This document shows positions 55,307 to 63,541 of a stretch of DNA of 64,000 bases, piece by piece; position 1 is the stretch's first letter, and each line of letters starts with the position of its first letter. The position numbers were made by a program, and so were the translations under genes. The stretch spans positions 868,001 through 932,000 of the forward strand of contig CP185379.1 in assembly GCA_049177215.1 (NCBI GenBank), read 5' to 3'. The notes below the pieces were generated by a model that searched no databases, had not been told where the DNA came from, and saw nothing but the letters and a program-made list of their open reading frames with translations. The stretch comes from Pollutiaquabacter aromativorans. Its GTDB lineage: Bacteria > Bacteroidota > Bacteroidia > AKYH767-A > 2013-40CM-41-45.

Positions 55307-56455
55307 ATGGAAGCACCCCTGGTGATCAAAACCTTCGCCGGACTCGAGTCCCTGTTGGCGGAGGAAGTAACGGCCCTCGGGGCAAGCGGAGCGAAGGCCG
55401 GCAAACGCGCGGTCTATGCCAACGGCGATCTGAAGACCGTGTACCGCATCAACCTGTGCAGCCGTTATGCGCTGCGGGTCCTGCAGGAAGTACATCGCTT
55501 CTCCGCTCCCGATGAAAAGGCACTGTATGCCGGTGTGCAGGAAGTCGAATGGAACCAGTTTCTCCCGGTCGACGGCTCACTGGCCGTCGACGCGGTGGCG
55601 TATCGATCCAACATGGACCATACGCAATACATCGCACTGAAGACCAAGGACGCGATCGTTGACCAGTTCCGCGACGCGTATGGAAAACGGCCGAACGTCG
55701 ACATTCAACGCCCGACCGTACGGATCCACGTTCACCTGGTGGAGAACAATGCCACCGTTTCGCTCGACAGCTCCGGGGATTCCCTGCACCGGCGCGGGTA
55801 TCGCGAGGAACCGGCGGGCGCGCCCCTGAGCGAAGTACTCGCGGCAGGCCTGATCGGCCTGACCGGCTGGAAGGGTGATCGCCCGCTGTACGATCCGTTC
55901 TGCGGCAGCGGCACCTTGTTGACCGAAGCCGTCCTGTTGGCGCGGCGTATTGCTCCGGGACGATTCCGGGAGGGCTTCGGCTTTCAACGCTGGATGAATT
56001 TCGACGCAGGATTATGGAACGCGGTGCGCGAAGCCGCGCTCGCGCAGGAGTTGCCGGCATCACCGGTACCGGTGTTCGGATCGGACCGCAGCTCGGTCGC
56101 GCTATCCTCGGCAAAGTCCAATCTGCGTACGGCCGGCATGGAACGCGACATCATCCTGCGCACGGGTGAGTTCGAACAACTGGAGCCTCCGGCCGAGGGG
56201 TGCCTGCTGGTGATGAACCCACCGTATGGAGAACGCATAGCACATGAGGACATTCAGCGCTTATACAAGGGCATCGGCGATACGCTGAAACGGCAATACG
56301 CCGGAAGCGAAGCCTGGATCCTCTCGGCCAATCGCGAGGCGGAAAAGCAGATCGGCTTGCGCCCGTCCAAACGCATCCAGGTCTTCAACGGCCCGATCGA
56401 ATGCCGCTTTCTGAAGTTTGAACTCTACCGCGGCAGTCGCCGGGGTGGGGAATAA
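55307..56455 (+). CDS. THUMP-domain RNA methyltransferase (RlmL-type N2-guanine)
   Basis: A 382-residue protein. The N-terminal ferredoxin-like/THUMP part (VIKTFAGLESLLAEEVTALG to about 165) binds RNA. The methyltransferase domain has LYDPFCGSGTLLTEAVLLAR as motif I and the catalytic MNPPYGER as motif IV, the NPPY motif of amino-group methylation. It is the size of the Bacteroidota 23S rRNA G2445-type enzymes, without the RlmK half of E. coli RlmL. The exact rRNA or tRNA target is inferred. Confidence 0.88.
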   Translation: MEAPLVIKTFAGLESLLAEEVTALGASGAKAGKRAVYANGDLKTVYRINLCSRYALRVLQEVHRFSAPDEKALYAGVQEVEWNQFLPVDGSLAVDAVAYRSNMDHTQYIALKTKDAIVDQFRDAYGKRPNVDIQRPTVRIHVHLVENNATVSLDSSGDSLHRRGYREEPAGAPLSEVLAAGLIGLTGWKGDRPLYDPFCGSGTLLTEAVLLARRIAPGRFREGFGFQRWMNFDAGLWNAVREAALAQELPASPVPVFGSDRSSVALSSAKSNLRTAGMERDIILRTGEFEQLEPPAEGCLLVMNPPYGERIAHEDIQRLYKGIGDTLKRQYAGSEAWILSANREAEKQIGLRPSKRIQVFNGPIECRFLKFELYRGSRRGGE

Positions 56456-56471
56456 CGGAACATTGTTTCCG

Positions 56472-56479
56472 TAGCTTTG
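56472..56479 (+). promoter_or_regulatory. -7 box TAGCTTTG for pfkA
   Basis: Matches TAnnTTTG. It lies 12 bases before the in-frame ATG at 56491 and 30 before the family-typical ATG at 56509. Confidence 0.5.
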
Positions 56480-56508
56480 TTCTGATTCCAATGATCGCAG
56501 CACCCGCC

Positions 56509-57480
56509 ATGAAGAAGATCGCCGTCATGACCACCGGTGGCGACTGTCCCGGACTCAATGCCGGTATCCGCGCCGTCGTCCGCTCCGCCATTCATCACGG
56601 ACTGGAGGTAACCGGCATCCTGCGCGGGTACGAAGGGATGATCCAAAACCAGTTCATCCCGCTTCCGTCGCATGCCGTGAGTAACATCATCCAGCGTGGC
56701 GGTACGATCCTGAAGACGGCGCGTTCCGAACAATTCAAGACCGTTGAAGGACGGGCAAAGGCGTATGAGAACCTGCGGACCAACGGTGTCGATGGATTGA
56801 TCCTCCTGGGTGGCGATGGCTCCATTCGCGGCATTCAACAGTTTTTACAGGAGCACGATCTTCCCGTCGTCGCCATACCGAAGACGATCGATAACGACAT
56901 CTACGGAACCGATTACGCGATCGGTTACGATACGGCATTGAACACCGTCGTGCAGGCGATCGACAAGATCCGCGACACGGCCGATTCGCACGACCGGATT
57001 TTCTTCGTGGAAGTGATGGGACGTGATGCAGGCATGATCGCCGTGCTCAGCGGCATCGGCTCCGGGGCGGAAGCCATCGCCATTCCGGAAACGCGGACGC
57101 GCATCGAACAGATCGTCCAGGTCCTGCAACGCGGCTGGCATCGTAAGAAGACATCCATGATCGTGATCGTTGCCGAAGGCGATGATGCCGGCGGAGCATA
57201 CAAGATCGCGGACGCCGTGCGACAGCGTTTCGATTCCTTCGATACGCGCGTCAGCGTATTGGGACATATGCAACGGGGCGGAAGTCCGACCTGCTTCGAC
57301 CGGGTGCTCGCCAGTCGGCTGGGAGTAGCCGCGGTCGACGCGCTGGTGCAGGGCCGACGCGACATCATGGTCGGTGTAATCGACAATAAGATCGCCGAAA
57401 CTCCCTTTGAAACGGTCGTTGCGCGCCGCAAAGAATTCCCCTACGACCTCATGCGGGTCGCGGAGATCCTGTCACTCTGA
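56509..57480 (+). CDS. pfkA: 6-phosphofructokinase
   Basis: A 323-residue group A phosphofructokinase, the committed step of glycolysis. The start MKKIAVMTTGGDCPGLNAGIR is family-typical. The nucleotide site reads GGDGS (101-105), with Gly as in ATP-using enzymes. The catalytic loop is PKTIDND (124-130), with Lys where E. coli has Gly; Lys there is common in pyrophosphate enzymes but also in some ATP enzymes. The substrate loop MGRDAGMIA and HMQRGGSPTCFDR are intact. ATP use is the better guess. Together with gapdh it shows a glycolytic set in this window. Confidence 0.94.
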   Translation: MKKIAVMTTGGDCPGLNAGIRAVVRSAIHHGLEVTGILRGYEGMIQNQFIPLPSHAVSNIIQRGGTILKTARSEQFKTVEGRAKAYENLRTNGVDGLILLGGDGSIRGIQQFLQEHDLPVVAIPKTIDNDIYGTDYAIGYDTALNTVVQAIDKIRDTADSHDRIFFVEVMGRDAGMIAVLSGIGSGAEAIAIPETRTRIEQIVQVLQRGWHRKKTSMIVIVAEGDDAGGAYKIADAVRQRFDSFDTRVSVLGHMQRGGSPTCFDRVLASRLGVAAVDALVQGRRDIMVGVIDNKIAETPFETVVARRKEFPYDLMRVAEILSL

Positions 57481-57489
57481 GGAGAATGG

Positions 57490-58101
57490 TTAAGCGCGGG
57501 TGATTTTCTCCAGGTATTCCCGGCTATCCGGCCCGAGATGAAAAAGCAGGTCCAGCGAACTAAGGTTAGGTAAAAAGCCGTGACGGTCGGCGAACGACTG
57601 GTAGTAGGAAGGAAACGTCCATCCGGTCTCCCCATCAATCTCCGACCATACAAATCGCGGGTCGTTGTCCGTGTATGGCGTGAACGATTCCGTGCGTTCG
57701 ATCGGGATATCCGCTTTCAACAGTTTCAGGACGCTCCGCAGACAGGCTTCATTGAAATCCAGCAGGTGTTCGGGTGCGTCTTTTCGGAAGCAGGCTTCGA
57801 TCGTCTCTGCATAATACTCGAAGTAAGGCGCCTTGCCGTAAGCCGAACGGATACTCTTCCAGTGCAGGCTTTTCCAGTCGGTGGCGGTGGAAGTTTTCAG
57901 TTCGTCGATCGGGATCCTCCAGCGGTTGGTATGGTCCACCGGAATCACCAACTCGATCGGACCGTTGCCGCCATAGATCCTGCAACGGTTGCGCCAGGTC
58001 TGTTTGGAAAAATGCTCTTTCGCTTCGATCAGAATCGCGTTTCCGGACAAGCCTTGTTTCAGCCAGGAGATGGGAGGGAGGTAGGCGGTTGGGAGCAGCA
58101 T
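57490..58101 (-). CDS. WbqC-family protein
   Basis: A 203-residue protein of the WbqC group, named from O-antigen loci. The family segments LLPTAYLPPISWL at the start, HFSKQTWRNRCRIYGGNG and the W-x-S-LHWKSIRSAYGKAPYFEYY stretch are clear. Function is unproven; in some loci it accompanies aminotransferases and sugar modification. A 7-bp tandem repeat of more than ten copies lies ten bases upstream of its ATG, inside the probable promoter or leader. Confidence 0.85.
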   Translation of the reverse strand: MLLPTAYLPPISWLKQGLSGNAILIEAKEHFSKQTWRNRCRIYGGNGPIELVIPVDHTNRWRIPIDELKTSTATDWKSLHWKSIRSAYGKAPYFEYYAETIEACFRKDAPEHLLDFNEACLRSVLKLLKADIPIERTESFTPYTDNDPRFVWSEIDGETGWTFPSYYQSFADRHGFLPNLSSLDLLFHLGPDSREYLEKITRA

Positions 58102-58110
58102 TACTTTTTA

Positions 58111-58185
58111 GTTGAAAGTTGAAAGTTGAAAGTTGAAAGTTGAAAGTTGAAAGTTGAAAGTTGAAAGTTGAAAGTTGAAAGTTGA
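58111..58185. repeat. (GTTGAAA)10 tandem repeat
   Basis: Ten perfect copies of the 7-bp unit GTTGAAA (58111-58180) followed by a partial copy. It starts ten bases upstream of the wbqC ATG (minus strand). On the wbqC strand the unit reads TTTCAAC. Confidence 0.95.
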
Positions 58186-58338
58186 TTGAAATGGGCGTTT
58201 GAAAGTGCGAATGATTGCGAAGTGAGTAAGAGAATCTTGAGATTTTGATATAGGTGACGAATTATACCATATGATTGTTGGATCACTGACACAGGCCAAC
58301 TTCAACAGTCTCCATGTACATAAGCAGCGTGATTCCTT

Positions 58339-58380
58339 CTACCTTCTACCTTCAACCTTCAATTTTCAATCTACAATTAA
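58339..58380. repeat. degenerate 7-bp repeat array (CTACCTT/CAACCTT type)
   Basis: Six consecutive heptads: CTACCTT twice, CAACCTT, CAATTTT, CAATCTA, CAATTAA. It ends four bases before the stop codon of the 58385-59875 gene. Confidence 0.8.
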
Positions 58381-58384
58381 GAAA

Positions 58385-59875
58385 TCATCGGCGTTCATAA
58401 GCCCCCAAATCCGGTCCCAAACCCTGTGGCCTGACAAGGCCTTCGAGATCGGTGTTGAGGATCGGGTCAATGGAAAGAAAAGCGGCGTCACCGGCGTCGA
58501 TGGCGATGCTGGTGCTGTCGAGTTTGTAGATATTGTTGTCTACATCCTGAAAGCGCGGACTGTTGCTGCTGCCCGTAGCGCGGATGATCGCGTTGTAGAA
58601 GAGCGGGTTGGAAGTGGGGAAGGTGCCTTCGATCTTCAGCAGCGCGTGGTCGAACTTATAGTTGAACAGGCCGGGGGCGGCATTGGGAAAGGAGTCGATG
58701 CCCAGTTCCTGATCGTTGTTGCCGTATACGATGCAGTTGTAAAAATTCGCGTCGATGCGTCGCACGTTGGTGCCGAAATAGTTGTTCATCAGCACGACCG
58801 GGTCCTGTCGGGATTCTTCCGACCAGAAGTTGGCAAAGGTGCAGTGGTACCAGCGGTACGTGCCGCCGTAGAGCATGTTGGCCACCTGCAGTCCGCAGTT
58901 GGCAAAGGCGCAGTTGTACGCATCGATCACCGCCCCGCGCAGCAGGAGCGCGTTGCCGCTCATGTTCCGCACGAAGGTGTTTTCCAGGCGAAGCGTCGTT
59001 TCGCCCGCACCGAAGACCGTGTCGACGTGCAGGCCGATGTTGCCGTTCTTGATCACGCAGTTTCGTATGACCGAATTTCGAGAACCCGGACCGATCTCGT
59101 TCGTGCCGTTGATCAGGTTGCTGCGTGTGATGTTGCTCAGCCAGATGCGGTCCCACTGTCCGGCGATCTCCTGGTAGTCGAAGCCGAGCCGGTCGCCCTG
59201 GATGGTGACCGGACTGCCGGTCGTGCCTTCCACCTTGAGTGTCCCGGAGGATAAGACGATGATGCCCGAGCCGGGATGTAAGTGGACATTCGTTCCCGCG
59301 TTGATCGTCAGCGTGCAGGCGGAATCGACCAGGGCGTAGCCATAGATGACGTGCGGCTTATCGTTGTTCCAGGTATCGTTACAATCCAGAAAGAAGAGCG
59401 GGGGAGAGCCGGCCGGCGGCTTGTGGAAATAAGCATCCTGTCCCCAGGCCACCAGATCAATGTCCTGCAGGTTACCGTTGGTCTCGAAGAGAATGGAATC
59501 CGTGACAACCAAAGGCGTGTTCTGGTTGTTCGGGTCCACCGTTACTTCCACGAAAATGAAGATGCTGTCGTCGGCGCCGATCTCCACATCGCTGAACGAG
59601 CGTCCGGGCAGGCCATCGACGTTCAGGCGGAACATCGACTGGTCGCCGGTCGCCAGGCGGATGGAACTGACCTTCACCGGCTGGTCGTTGCGGTTGTAAA
59701 CGACGAAAACCTCCGTGGAACTGCCGACCGTGGTGAAGACCGTATCGAAGATGACCGTATCGGTCGAAAACTCCAGCTTCGCGTCGCCGTCGGTGATGAA
59801 TTCGTCCTTTTTACAGGAAGAAAATCCGATCAGCAATCCGAAAAAAGCCAGTAACAAGGCGTTTTTAAGGCTCAT
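58385..59875 (-). CDS. lipoprotein with parallel beta-helix and choice-of-anchor Q-like end
   Basis: A 496-residue lipoprotein (LLLAFFGLLIGFSSCKKDE). The first 150 residues form an Ig-like domain (STDTVIFDTVFTTVGSSTEVFVVYN). From about 190 to 400 there are beta-helix repeats with Asn/Gly turns (NSVIRNCVIKNGNIGLHV, LRLENTFVRNMSGNALLL). The C-terminus reads AIDAGDAAFL ... VRPQGLGPDLGAYERR, the choice-of-anchor Q pattern. Such folds bind or cut polysaccharides, but I saw no catalytic motif. A start at 59884 would add three residues. Confidence 0.82.
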   Translation of the reverse strand: MSLKNALLLAFFGLLIGFSSCKKDEFITDGDAKLEFSTDTVIFDTVFTTVGSSTEVFVVYNRNDQPVKVSSIRLATGDQSMFRLNVDGLPGRSFSDVEIGADDSIFIFVEVTVDPNNQNTPLVVTDSILFETNGNLQDIDLVAWGQDAYFHKPPAGSPPLFFLDCNDTWNNDKPHVIYGYALVDSACTLTINAGTNVHLHPGSGIIVLSSGTLKVEGTTGSPVTIQGDRLGFDYQEIAGQWDRIWLSNITRSNLINGTNEIGPGSRNSVIRNCVIKNGNIGLHVDTVFGAGETTLRLENTFVRNMSGNALLLRGAVIDAYNCAFANCGLQVANMLYGGTYRWYHCTFANFWSEESRQDPVVLMNNYFGTNVRRIDANFYNCIVYGNNDQELGIDSFPNAAPGLFNYKFDHALLKIEGTFPTSNPLFYNAIIRATGSSNSPRFQDVDNNIYKLDSTSIAIDAGDAAFLSIDPILNTDLEGLVRPQGLGPDLGAYERR

Positions 59876-59946
59876 AGGCGGCAAATATACGGGAAAGGTG
59901 GGGGTGGGTTGTGGGTGGTTGGATGCGTAAGGATTTTGGTTGTTCC

Positions 59947-60018
59947 GGGTTTCGAGTTTCGCGTTTCGGGTTGGTTGAAGGTTGAAGGTTGAAGGTTGTA
60001 TGTTGTATGTTGGAAGGT
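59947..60018. repeat. 7-bp repeat array, GGGTTTC to GGTTGAA type
   Basis: Consecutive heptads GGGTTTC, GAGTTTC, GCGTTTC, then (frame shifted slightly) GGTTGAA three times, GGTTGTA, TGTTGTA, TGTTGGA. Units drift gradually along the array. Confidence 0.8.
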
Positions 60019-60043
60019 TGTGTGGTGGCGTTCGAGTGATTTG

Positions 60044-60078
60044 TAACTGGTAATTAGTAACTAGTAATTAGTAATTAG
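60044..60078. repeat. 7-bp repeat array, TAATTAG type
   Basis: Five heptads: TAACTGG, TAATTAG, TAACTAG, TAATTAG, TAATTAG. Confidence 0.85.
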
Positions 60079-60090
60079 GGACTTCCAACA

Positions 60091-60153
60091 AGTTTCTAGT
60101 TTCTAGTTTCTAGTTACCAGTTTCTAGTTACTAATTACTATTTACTAATCTCC
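60091..60153. repeat. 7-bp repeat array, AGTTTCT type
   Basis: Nine heptads: AGTTTCT three times, AGTTACC, AGTTTCT, AGTTACT, AATTACT, ATTTACT, AATCTCC. Approximates the reverse complement of the TAATTAG-type array toward its end (AATTACT against AGTAATT). Confidence 0.85.
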
Positions 60154-60207
60154 AGCCCTCTACCCCAATGGCCTTTCTTGGACGCGTAAGATTTTCCACA
60201 CTTCGCC

Positions 60208-60238
60208 TTGTACCTGCGTTGTTGCCCATCTACTTTTG
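60208..60238 (+). promoter_or_regulatory. promoter of the PKD protein gene
   Basis: TTG (60208-60210), a 20-base spacer and TACTTTTG (60231-60238) match the Bacteroidota consensus. The predicted leader to the ATG at 60284 is about 42 bases, which rules out the earlier in-frame start at 60236. Confidence 0.65.
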
Positions 60239-60283
60239 GATCATCGAATCAAACGCATCCAACCAACCCTAAATTCTAGTACC

Positions 60284-62416
60284 ATGAAGTTTACCAATTA
60301 CTCCTTGCAACGCAGCGGTCCCTGGCTGACCGGCTTGTTGCTGATGTTCTTCCTGGGTATGGGCAGTATTGCCCGTGCACAGGTGCCGTGTTATACCGGT
60401 TTCGCTTATACGACCTCCGGTTCTCCTTATCAGCTATCGTTCTACGATTCTTCCTACGACGCCAACGGTGACCGTCCGGTCTCCTGGCAGTGGAGCTTCG
60501 GCGACGGTACTGCTTCTACCGCGCAGAATCCTTCGCACCTGTACAACTCCAACGGCACGTATGTGGTCTGCCTGACTGCCACGTTTGCTACTGGTTGCTG
60601 GACGACCACCTGCGATTCCATTTACGTAGGACAGACGCTTGCGTGCAACGCTTCGTACACCTTCACGGTCAGCCCGGCGGGTGTGTACGATTTCCAGAAC
60701 ACCAGCATCGGCTCCGGCGGGTTGACGTATTCCTGGGACTTCGGGGATGGCACCACCTCGACAGTGGCCAACCCGTCGCATACGTTCCCGGCTCCGGGTA
60801 CGTATACCGTTTGCCTGAGTATTGCCGACGGCGCGGGTTGCAGCGATACCTACTGCACAGCCATCACCATCAACGGCACCGGTTCCTGCCAGGCATCGTT
60901 CACCACTTCGACCAGCGGCAACACCGCGACCTTCACCGGCAACCCTTCTCCGGCGGGCGCGATCTGTACCTGGGATTTCGGTGATGGTTCCTTTGGCACC
61001 TCCATCGGTAACGCGAGCCTCTCGCATACCTACAATGCCAACGGCGCCTATACGGTCTGTATGACGGTGACGGATTCCATGCAAGCCTGCACCGACACCT
61101 ATTGCGATTCCCTTTACGTGAACGGCGGCGGCGCCATCACCTGTTCTGCGGCCTTCCAGGGCGCGTGGGTGGCAGGTACGATGTTGGTGAATTTCACAGA
61201 CTACTCCGTCTCCAACGATTCAATCGTGAGCTGGGCCTGGGATTTCGGCGACGGCGCTACGAGCAACCAGAACAACCCTTCGCATGCCTATGCGACGCCG
61301 GGCAACTACCAGATCTGCCTGACCATCACCACGGCTTCCGGTTGTTCCTCCACGTTCTGTGACCGTGTTACCGTCGGTGGCGGTGGTACGGGTTGTACGG
61401 CCAGCTTCACGGCCAATGTGAGCCCTTCGGGTGCTGTGGTGTTCACCAACACCTCTTCACCGCTGAACGTGCTTTGCACCTGGGATTTCGGTAACGGCGG
61501 TACCGCCACTTCGTACGGCAGCAATCCTGTTACCTGGCAGTACAACGCCAACGGTGTGTATCTGGTTTGTCTGACCATCACCGACTCCATGTGCACCGAC
61601 ACGTACTGCGACAGCATCGTAGTCGGCGGCGCGCTCGGTTGCACGGCAAACTTCCAGTACATTCCGGATAGCGCCGGCACCACCGTCAGCTTCTACGACG
61701 GCTCTTCCGGCGGCGCAACGTCCTGGCAGTGGTCGTTCGGCGACGGTACGGCTTCGACCAGCCAGAACCCGGTTCATACCTATGCGGTCACCGGCACGTA
61801 CACGGTTTGTCTGACCATCACCACCGCTTCGGGTTGCACCGATACCTGGTGTAGCAGCGTCGACGCGCAGAGCCGTTGCATGCCGCAGTTCTTCGCCTAT
61901 CCGGACTCGACCATGCCGGGCACGCCGACCATGGTGTACCAGATCTACTCACCCTGCGGATTGCCTTCGGCCATCTTCTGGGACTTCGGCGACGGCACCA
62001 CGGATTCTTCCGGCACCCTGAACCCGACGCATACCTATGCTACCCAGGGCTGGTTCAACGTCTGCGCCTGTGTGGTGATCGGTACCGATACGTTCTGTGA
62101 TTGCGACAGCGTGTACGCGTTCCGTCTTGGTACGGGTATCGCTGAAGGTCCGGTCCGCAACGGTTCGCTCCAGAATGCTCCGAACCCCTTCGGACAGGCC
62201 ACCGATATCCAGTACACCCTCGACCGCCAGGCCGATGTGACCCTGGAAGTCATGGACCTGACCGGTCGTCGCGTAGAACTGCTCGACAGCGGTTCCCGTC
62301 AGCCGGGTGAGCACCGCCTGCGCTTCGACGCCGCCGCGCTCGCACCGGGTCTCTACATTCTCCACCTCGACGCCGACGGTCAGTCCGTAACGCGCAAAGT
62401 GGCGATCCAGCGATGA
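60284..62416 (+). CDS. T9SS type A protein with seven Cys-paired PKD domains
   Basis: A 710-residue secreted protein. The signal peptide ends MGSIARAQ. Seven PKD domains follow in tandem, each with the WxFGDG core (WSFGDGTAST, WDFGDGTTST, WDFGDGSFGT, WDFGDGATSN, WDFGNGGTAT, WSFGDGTAST, WDFGDGTTDS) and a YxVCLT strand. Each repeat also has further Cys near its end (for example GCSDTYC, GCSSTFC, MCTDTYC), giving about three Cys per repeat, suited to disulfides outside the cell. The C-terminus from about 635 is a T9SS sorting domain (LQNAPNPFGQATDIQY to SVTRKVAIQR). Likely an adhesive or structural surface protein. Confidence 0.9.
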   Translation: MKFTNYSLQRSGPWLTGLLLMFFLGMGSIARAQVPCYTGFAYTTSGSPYQLSFYDSSYDANGDRPVSWQWSFGDGTASTAQNPSHLYNSNGTYVVCLTATFATGCWTTTCDSIYVGQTLACNASYTFTVSPAGVYDFQNTSIGSGGLTYSWDFGDGTTSTVANPSHTFPAPGTYTVCLSIADGAGCSDTYCTAITINGTGSCQASFTTSTSGNTATFTGNPSPAGAICTWDFGDGSFGTSIGNASLSHTYNANGAYTVCMTVTDSMQACTDTYCDSLYVNGGGAITCSAAFQGAWVAGTMLVNFTDYSVSNDSIVSWAWDFGDGATSNQNNPSHAYATPGNYQICLTITTASGCSSTFCDRVTVGGGGTGCTASFTANVSPSGAVVFTNTSSPLNVLCTWDFGNGGTATSYGSNPVTWQYNANGVYLVCLTITDSMCTDTYCDSIVVGGALGCTANFQYIPDSAGTTVSFYDGSSGGATSWQWSFGDGTASTSQNPVHTYAVTGTYTVCLTITTASGCTDTWCSSVDAQSRCMPQFFAYPDSTMPGTPTMVYQIYSPCGLPSAIFWDFGDGTTDSSGTLNPTHTYATQGWFNVCACVVIGTDTFCDCDSVYAFRLGTGIAEGPVRNGSLQNAPNPFGQATDIQYTLDRQADVTLEVMDLTGRRVELLDSGSRQPGEHRLRFDAAALAPGLYILHLDADGQSVTRKVAIQR

Positions 62417-62452
62417 TGCTCCATTAGTTAGTGTTTGTTCCTGTTTCAATGC

Positions 62453-62488
62453 ACCGCCCGGGGGAGTTTTCTCCGGGCGGGTTTTTTT
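62453..62488 (+). terminator. intrinsic terminator of the PKD gene
   Basis: Stem CCGCCCGG with CCGGGCGG around an 11-base loop, then seven T (62482-62488). The heptamer array begins at once after the T-run. Confidence 0.85.
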
Positions 62489-62725
62489 AGTGAACAGTGA
62501 ATAGTAAACAGTGAACAGTAAACAGTAAATAGTGAATCCTGCCCGCCGGAGCTTTAGTGTAGGCGGAGCGAGTAGCGAATAGCGAATAGCGAACAGCGAA
62601 TAGTGAATCTTGCCCGCCGTAGCTTTAGTGTAGGCGGAGAGTGAACAGTGAACAGTAAACAGTAAACAGTAAATCCTGCCCGCCGTAGCTTTAGTGTAGG
62701 CGGGAGTGAAAAGTAAATAGTTATT
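62489..62725. repeat. composite array: AGTGAAC-type heptamers alternating with three 29-bp palindromic elements
   Basis: Seven heptads (AGTGAAC, AGTGAAT, AGTAAAC and so on) at 62489-62537, element 1 at 62538-62566, six AGCGAAT-type heptads to 62608, element 2 at 62609-62637, five AGTGAAC-type heptads at 62640-62674, element 3 at 62675-62703, then three more heptads to 62725. Each element begins with CTGCCCGCCG or TTGCCCGCCG after one base, has a central GCTTTAGTGTA and ends in GGCGG, so that CCGCC and GGCGG can pair. Confidence 0.9.
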
Positions 62726-62842
62726 TCTTGGTGCCAATCACTAATCACTCATTTCGAATAATAAGTTTACAGTCGATACTCTCGTTCTTGCTACTGAGGA
62801 AGGGAGCGAATTATGCTGAGGATGAATGGTCTGTTGCTGACT
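62726..62842. other. end of the PKD - hypothetical gap, nothing recognised
   Basis: About 117 bases after the composite array, before the stop of the 62843 gene. AT-rich, with no promoter oriented into a gene, no hairpin and no frame worth reporting. Confidence 0.5.
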
Positions 62843-63427
62843 TTATTTGGGGGCGACGGGTGATTTATTGGTAGTGAAATGGACGGTCTTGATAGCATAT
62901 TTCCCCATCCGTTCACTGATCTTGATACCTTGACGATCGTATTCCTTCCAGATGGGCATTAGGGCATTTAATTGTGCTTCGGTTTCTATGAGGAATTTTA
63001 GTTGAATGATTTGATTCGTTTTTAGCTGGAGGGTCAACTGAGCGAGTCCGTTATGGATGATATCATAACTTGAGAATTGGCGACCCTGTATGTAATTGTA
63101 CTGAAGTTGCAACTCGGAAATGTCGGCCGAATGCAACAGGTTGCCGGAGCCGTCTTTTATCCACTTTAGGGCGGTCGTACTGAATGTCAATTCACCGCAT
63201 GCATCCCCTGCTTGTGCATAGTCGCCTAGGAATTTCCGAATCGACGGTCTGCCTGCCCACGCCAAAACGAGCATGGTGAGTGCTGTGACGAGCGGATGTA
63301 CATTCCATACCCTGATCATCGCCACGGAGAGTCCGACGATCGCCAGCGATGTAACCAAAATGGTCGCAAATCCTTCCTTCTCAGTGATCGCTTTGTCGTC
63401 GCGGATAAGTTTGAAAGAGGCGGACAT
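62843..63427 (-). CDS. hypothetical membrane protein with PH-like domain
   Basis: A 194-residue protein. The N-terminal part has two membrane helices (about 21-37 and 45-60) after a charged start. The rest (about 70-175) is a mixed domain reading LTFSTTALKWIKDGSGNLLH and IQLKFLIETEAQLNALMPIWKEY, similar in layout to bacterial PH-like domains. No family recognised with confidence. Its start is followed upstream by a heptamer array, so a promoter would lie in or before repeats. Confidence 0.65.
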   Translation of the reverse strand: MSASFKLIRDDKAITEKEGFATILVTSLAIVGLSVAMIRVWNVHPLVTALTMLVLAWAGRPSIRKFLGDYAQAGDACGELTFSTTALKWIKDGSGNLLHSADISELQLQYNYIQGRQFSSYDIIHNGLAQLTLQLKTNQIIQLKFLIETEAQLNALMPIWKEYDRQGIKISERMGKYAIKTVHFTTNKSPVAPK

Positions 63428-63443
63428 GGCGAACGGGAGACTG

Positions 63444-63541
63444 GAAAGTGGTAATTGGTAATTGGTGATTCGTAATTCGTAATTAGTAATTAGTAATTAG
63501 TAATTGACAACCTTCAACCTTCAACTTTCAACCTTCAACTA
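63444..63541. repeat. double heptamer array, GTAATTG and TCAACCT types
   Basis: Eight heptads from 63451 (GTAATTG twice, GTGATTC, GTAATTC, GTAATTA three times, GTAATTG) followed without gap by ACAACCT, TCAACCT, TCAACTT, TCAACCT, TCAACTA. The last unit contains the stop codon of the minus-strand gene at 63539. Confidence 0.85.

Larger units (their letters stand above)
58102..58384. other. 283-base gap with heptamer arrays
   Basis: Between the divergent-from-array wbqC start and the stop of the beta-helix gene. It contains the GTTGAAA array (58111-58185) and a degenerate CTACCTT/CAACCTT array (58339-58380). The bases between them show no gene. Confidence 0.6.
59876..60283. other. 408-base gap made largely of heptamer arrays, with promoter for the PKD gene
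   Basis: Three separate heptamer arrays fill about half of the gap (59947-60018, 60044-60078 and 60091-60153). The last 80 bases are repeat-free and carry the promoter of the PKD gene. No gene is supported. Confidence 0.7.

Noticed and set aside
58111..58185. CRISPR array
   Set aside because: Units are 7 bp in direct tandem with no spacers; no cas genes are nearby.
58271..59254. 327-codon open frame opposite the beta-helix gene
   Set aside because: Its start lies in heptamer repeat sequence and the protein shows no domain; the minus-strand gene is well supported.
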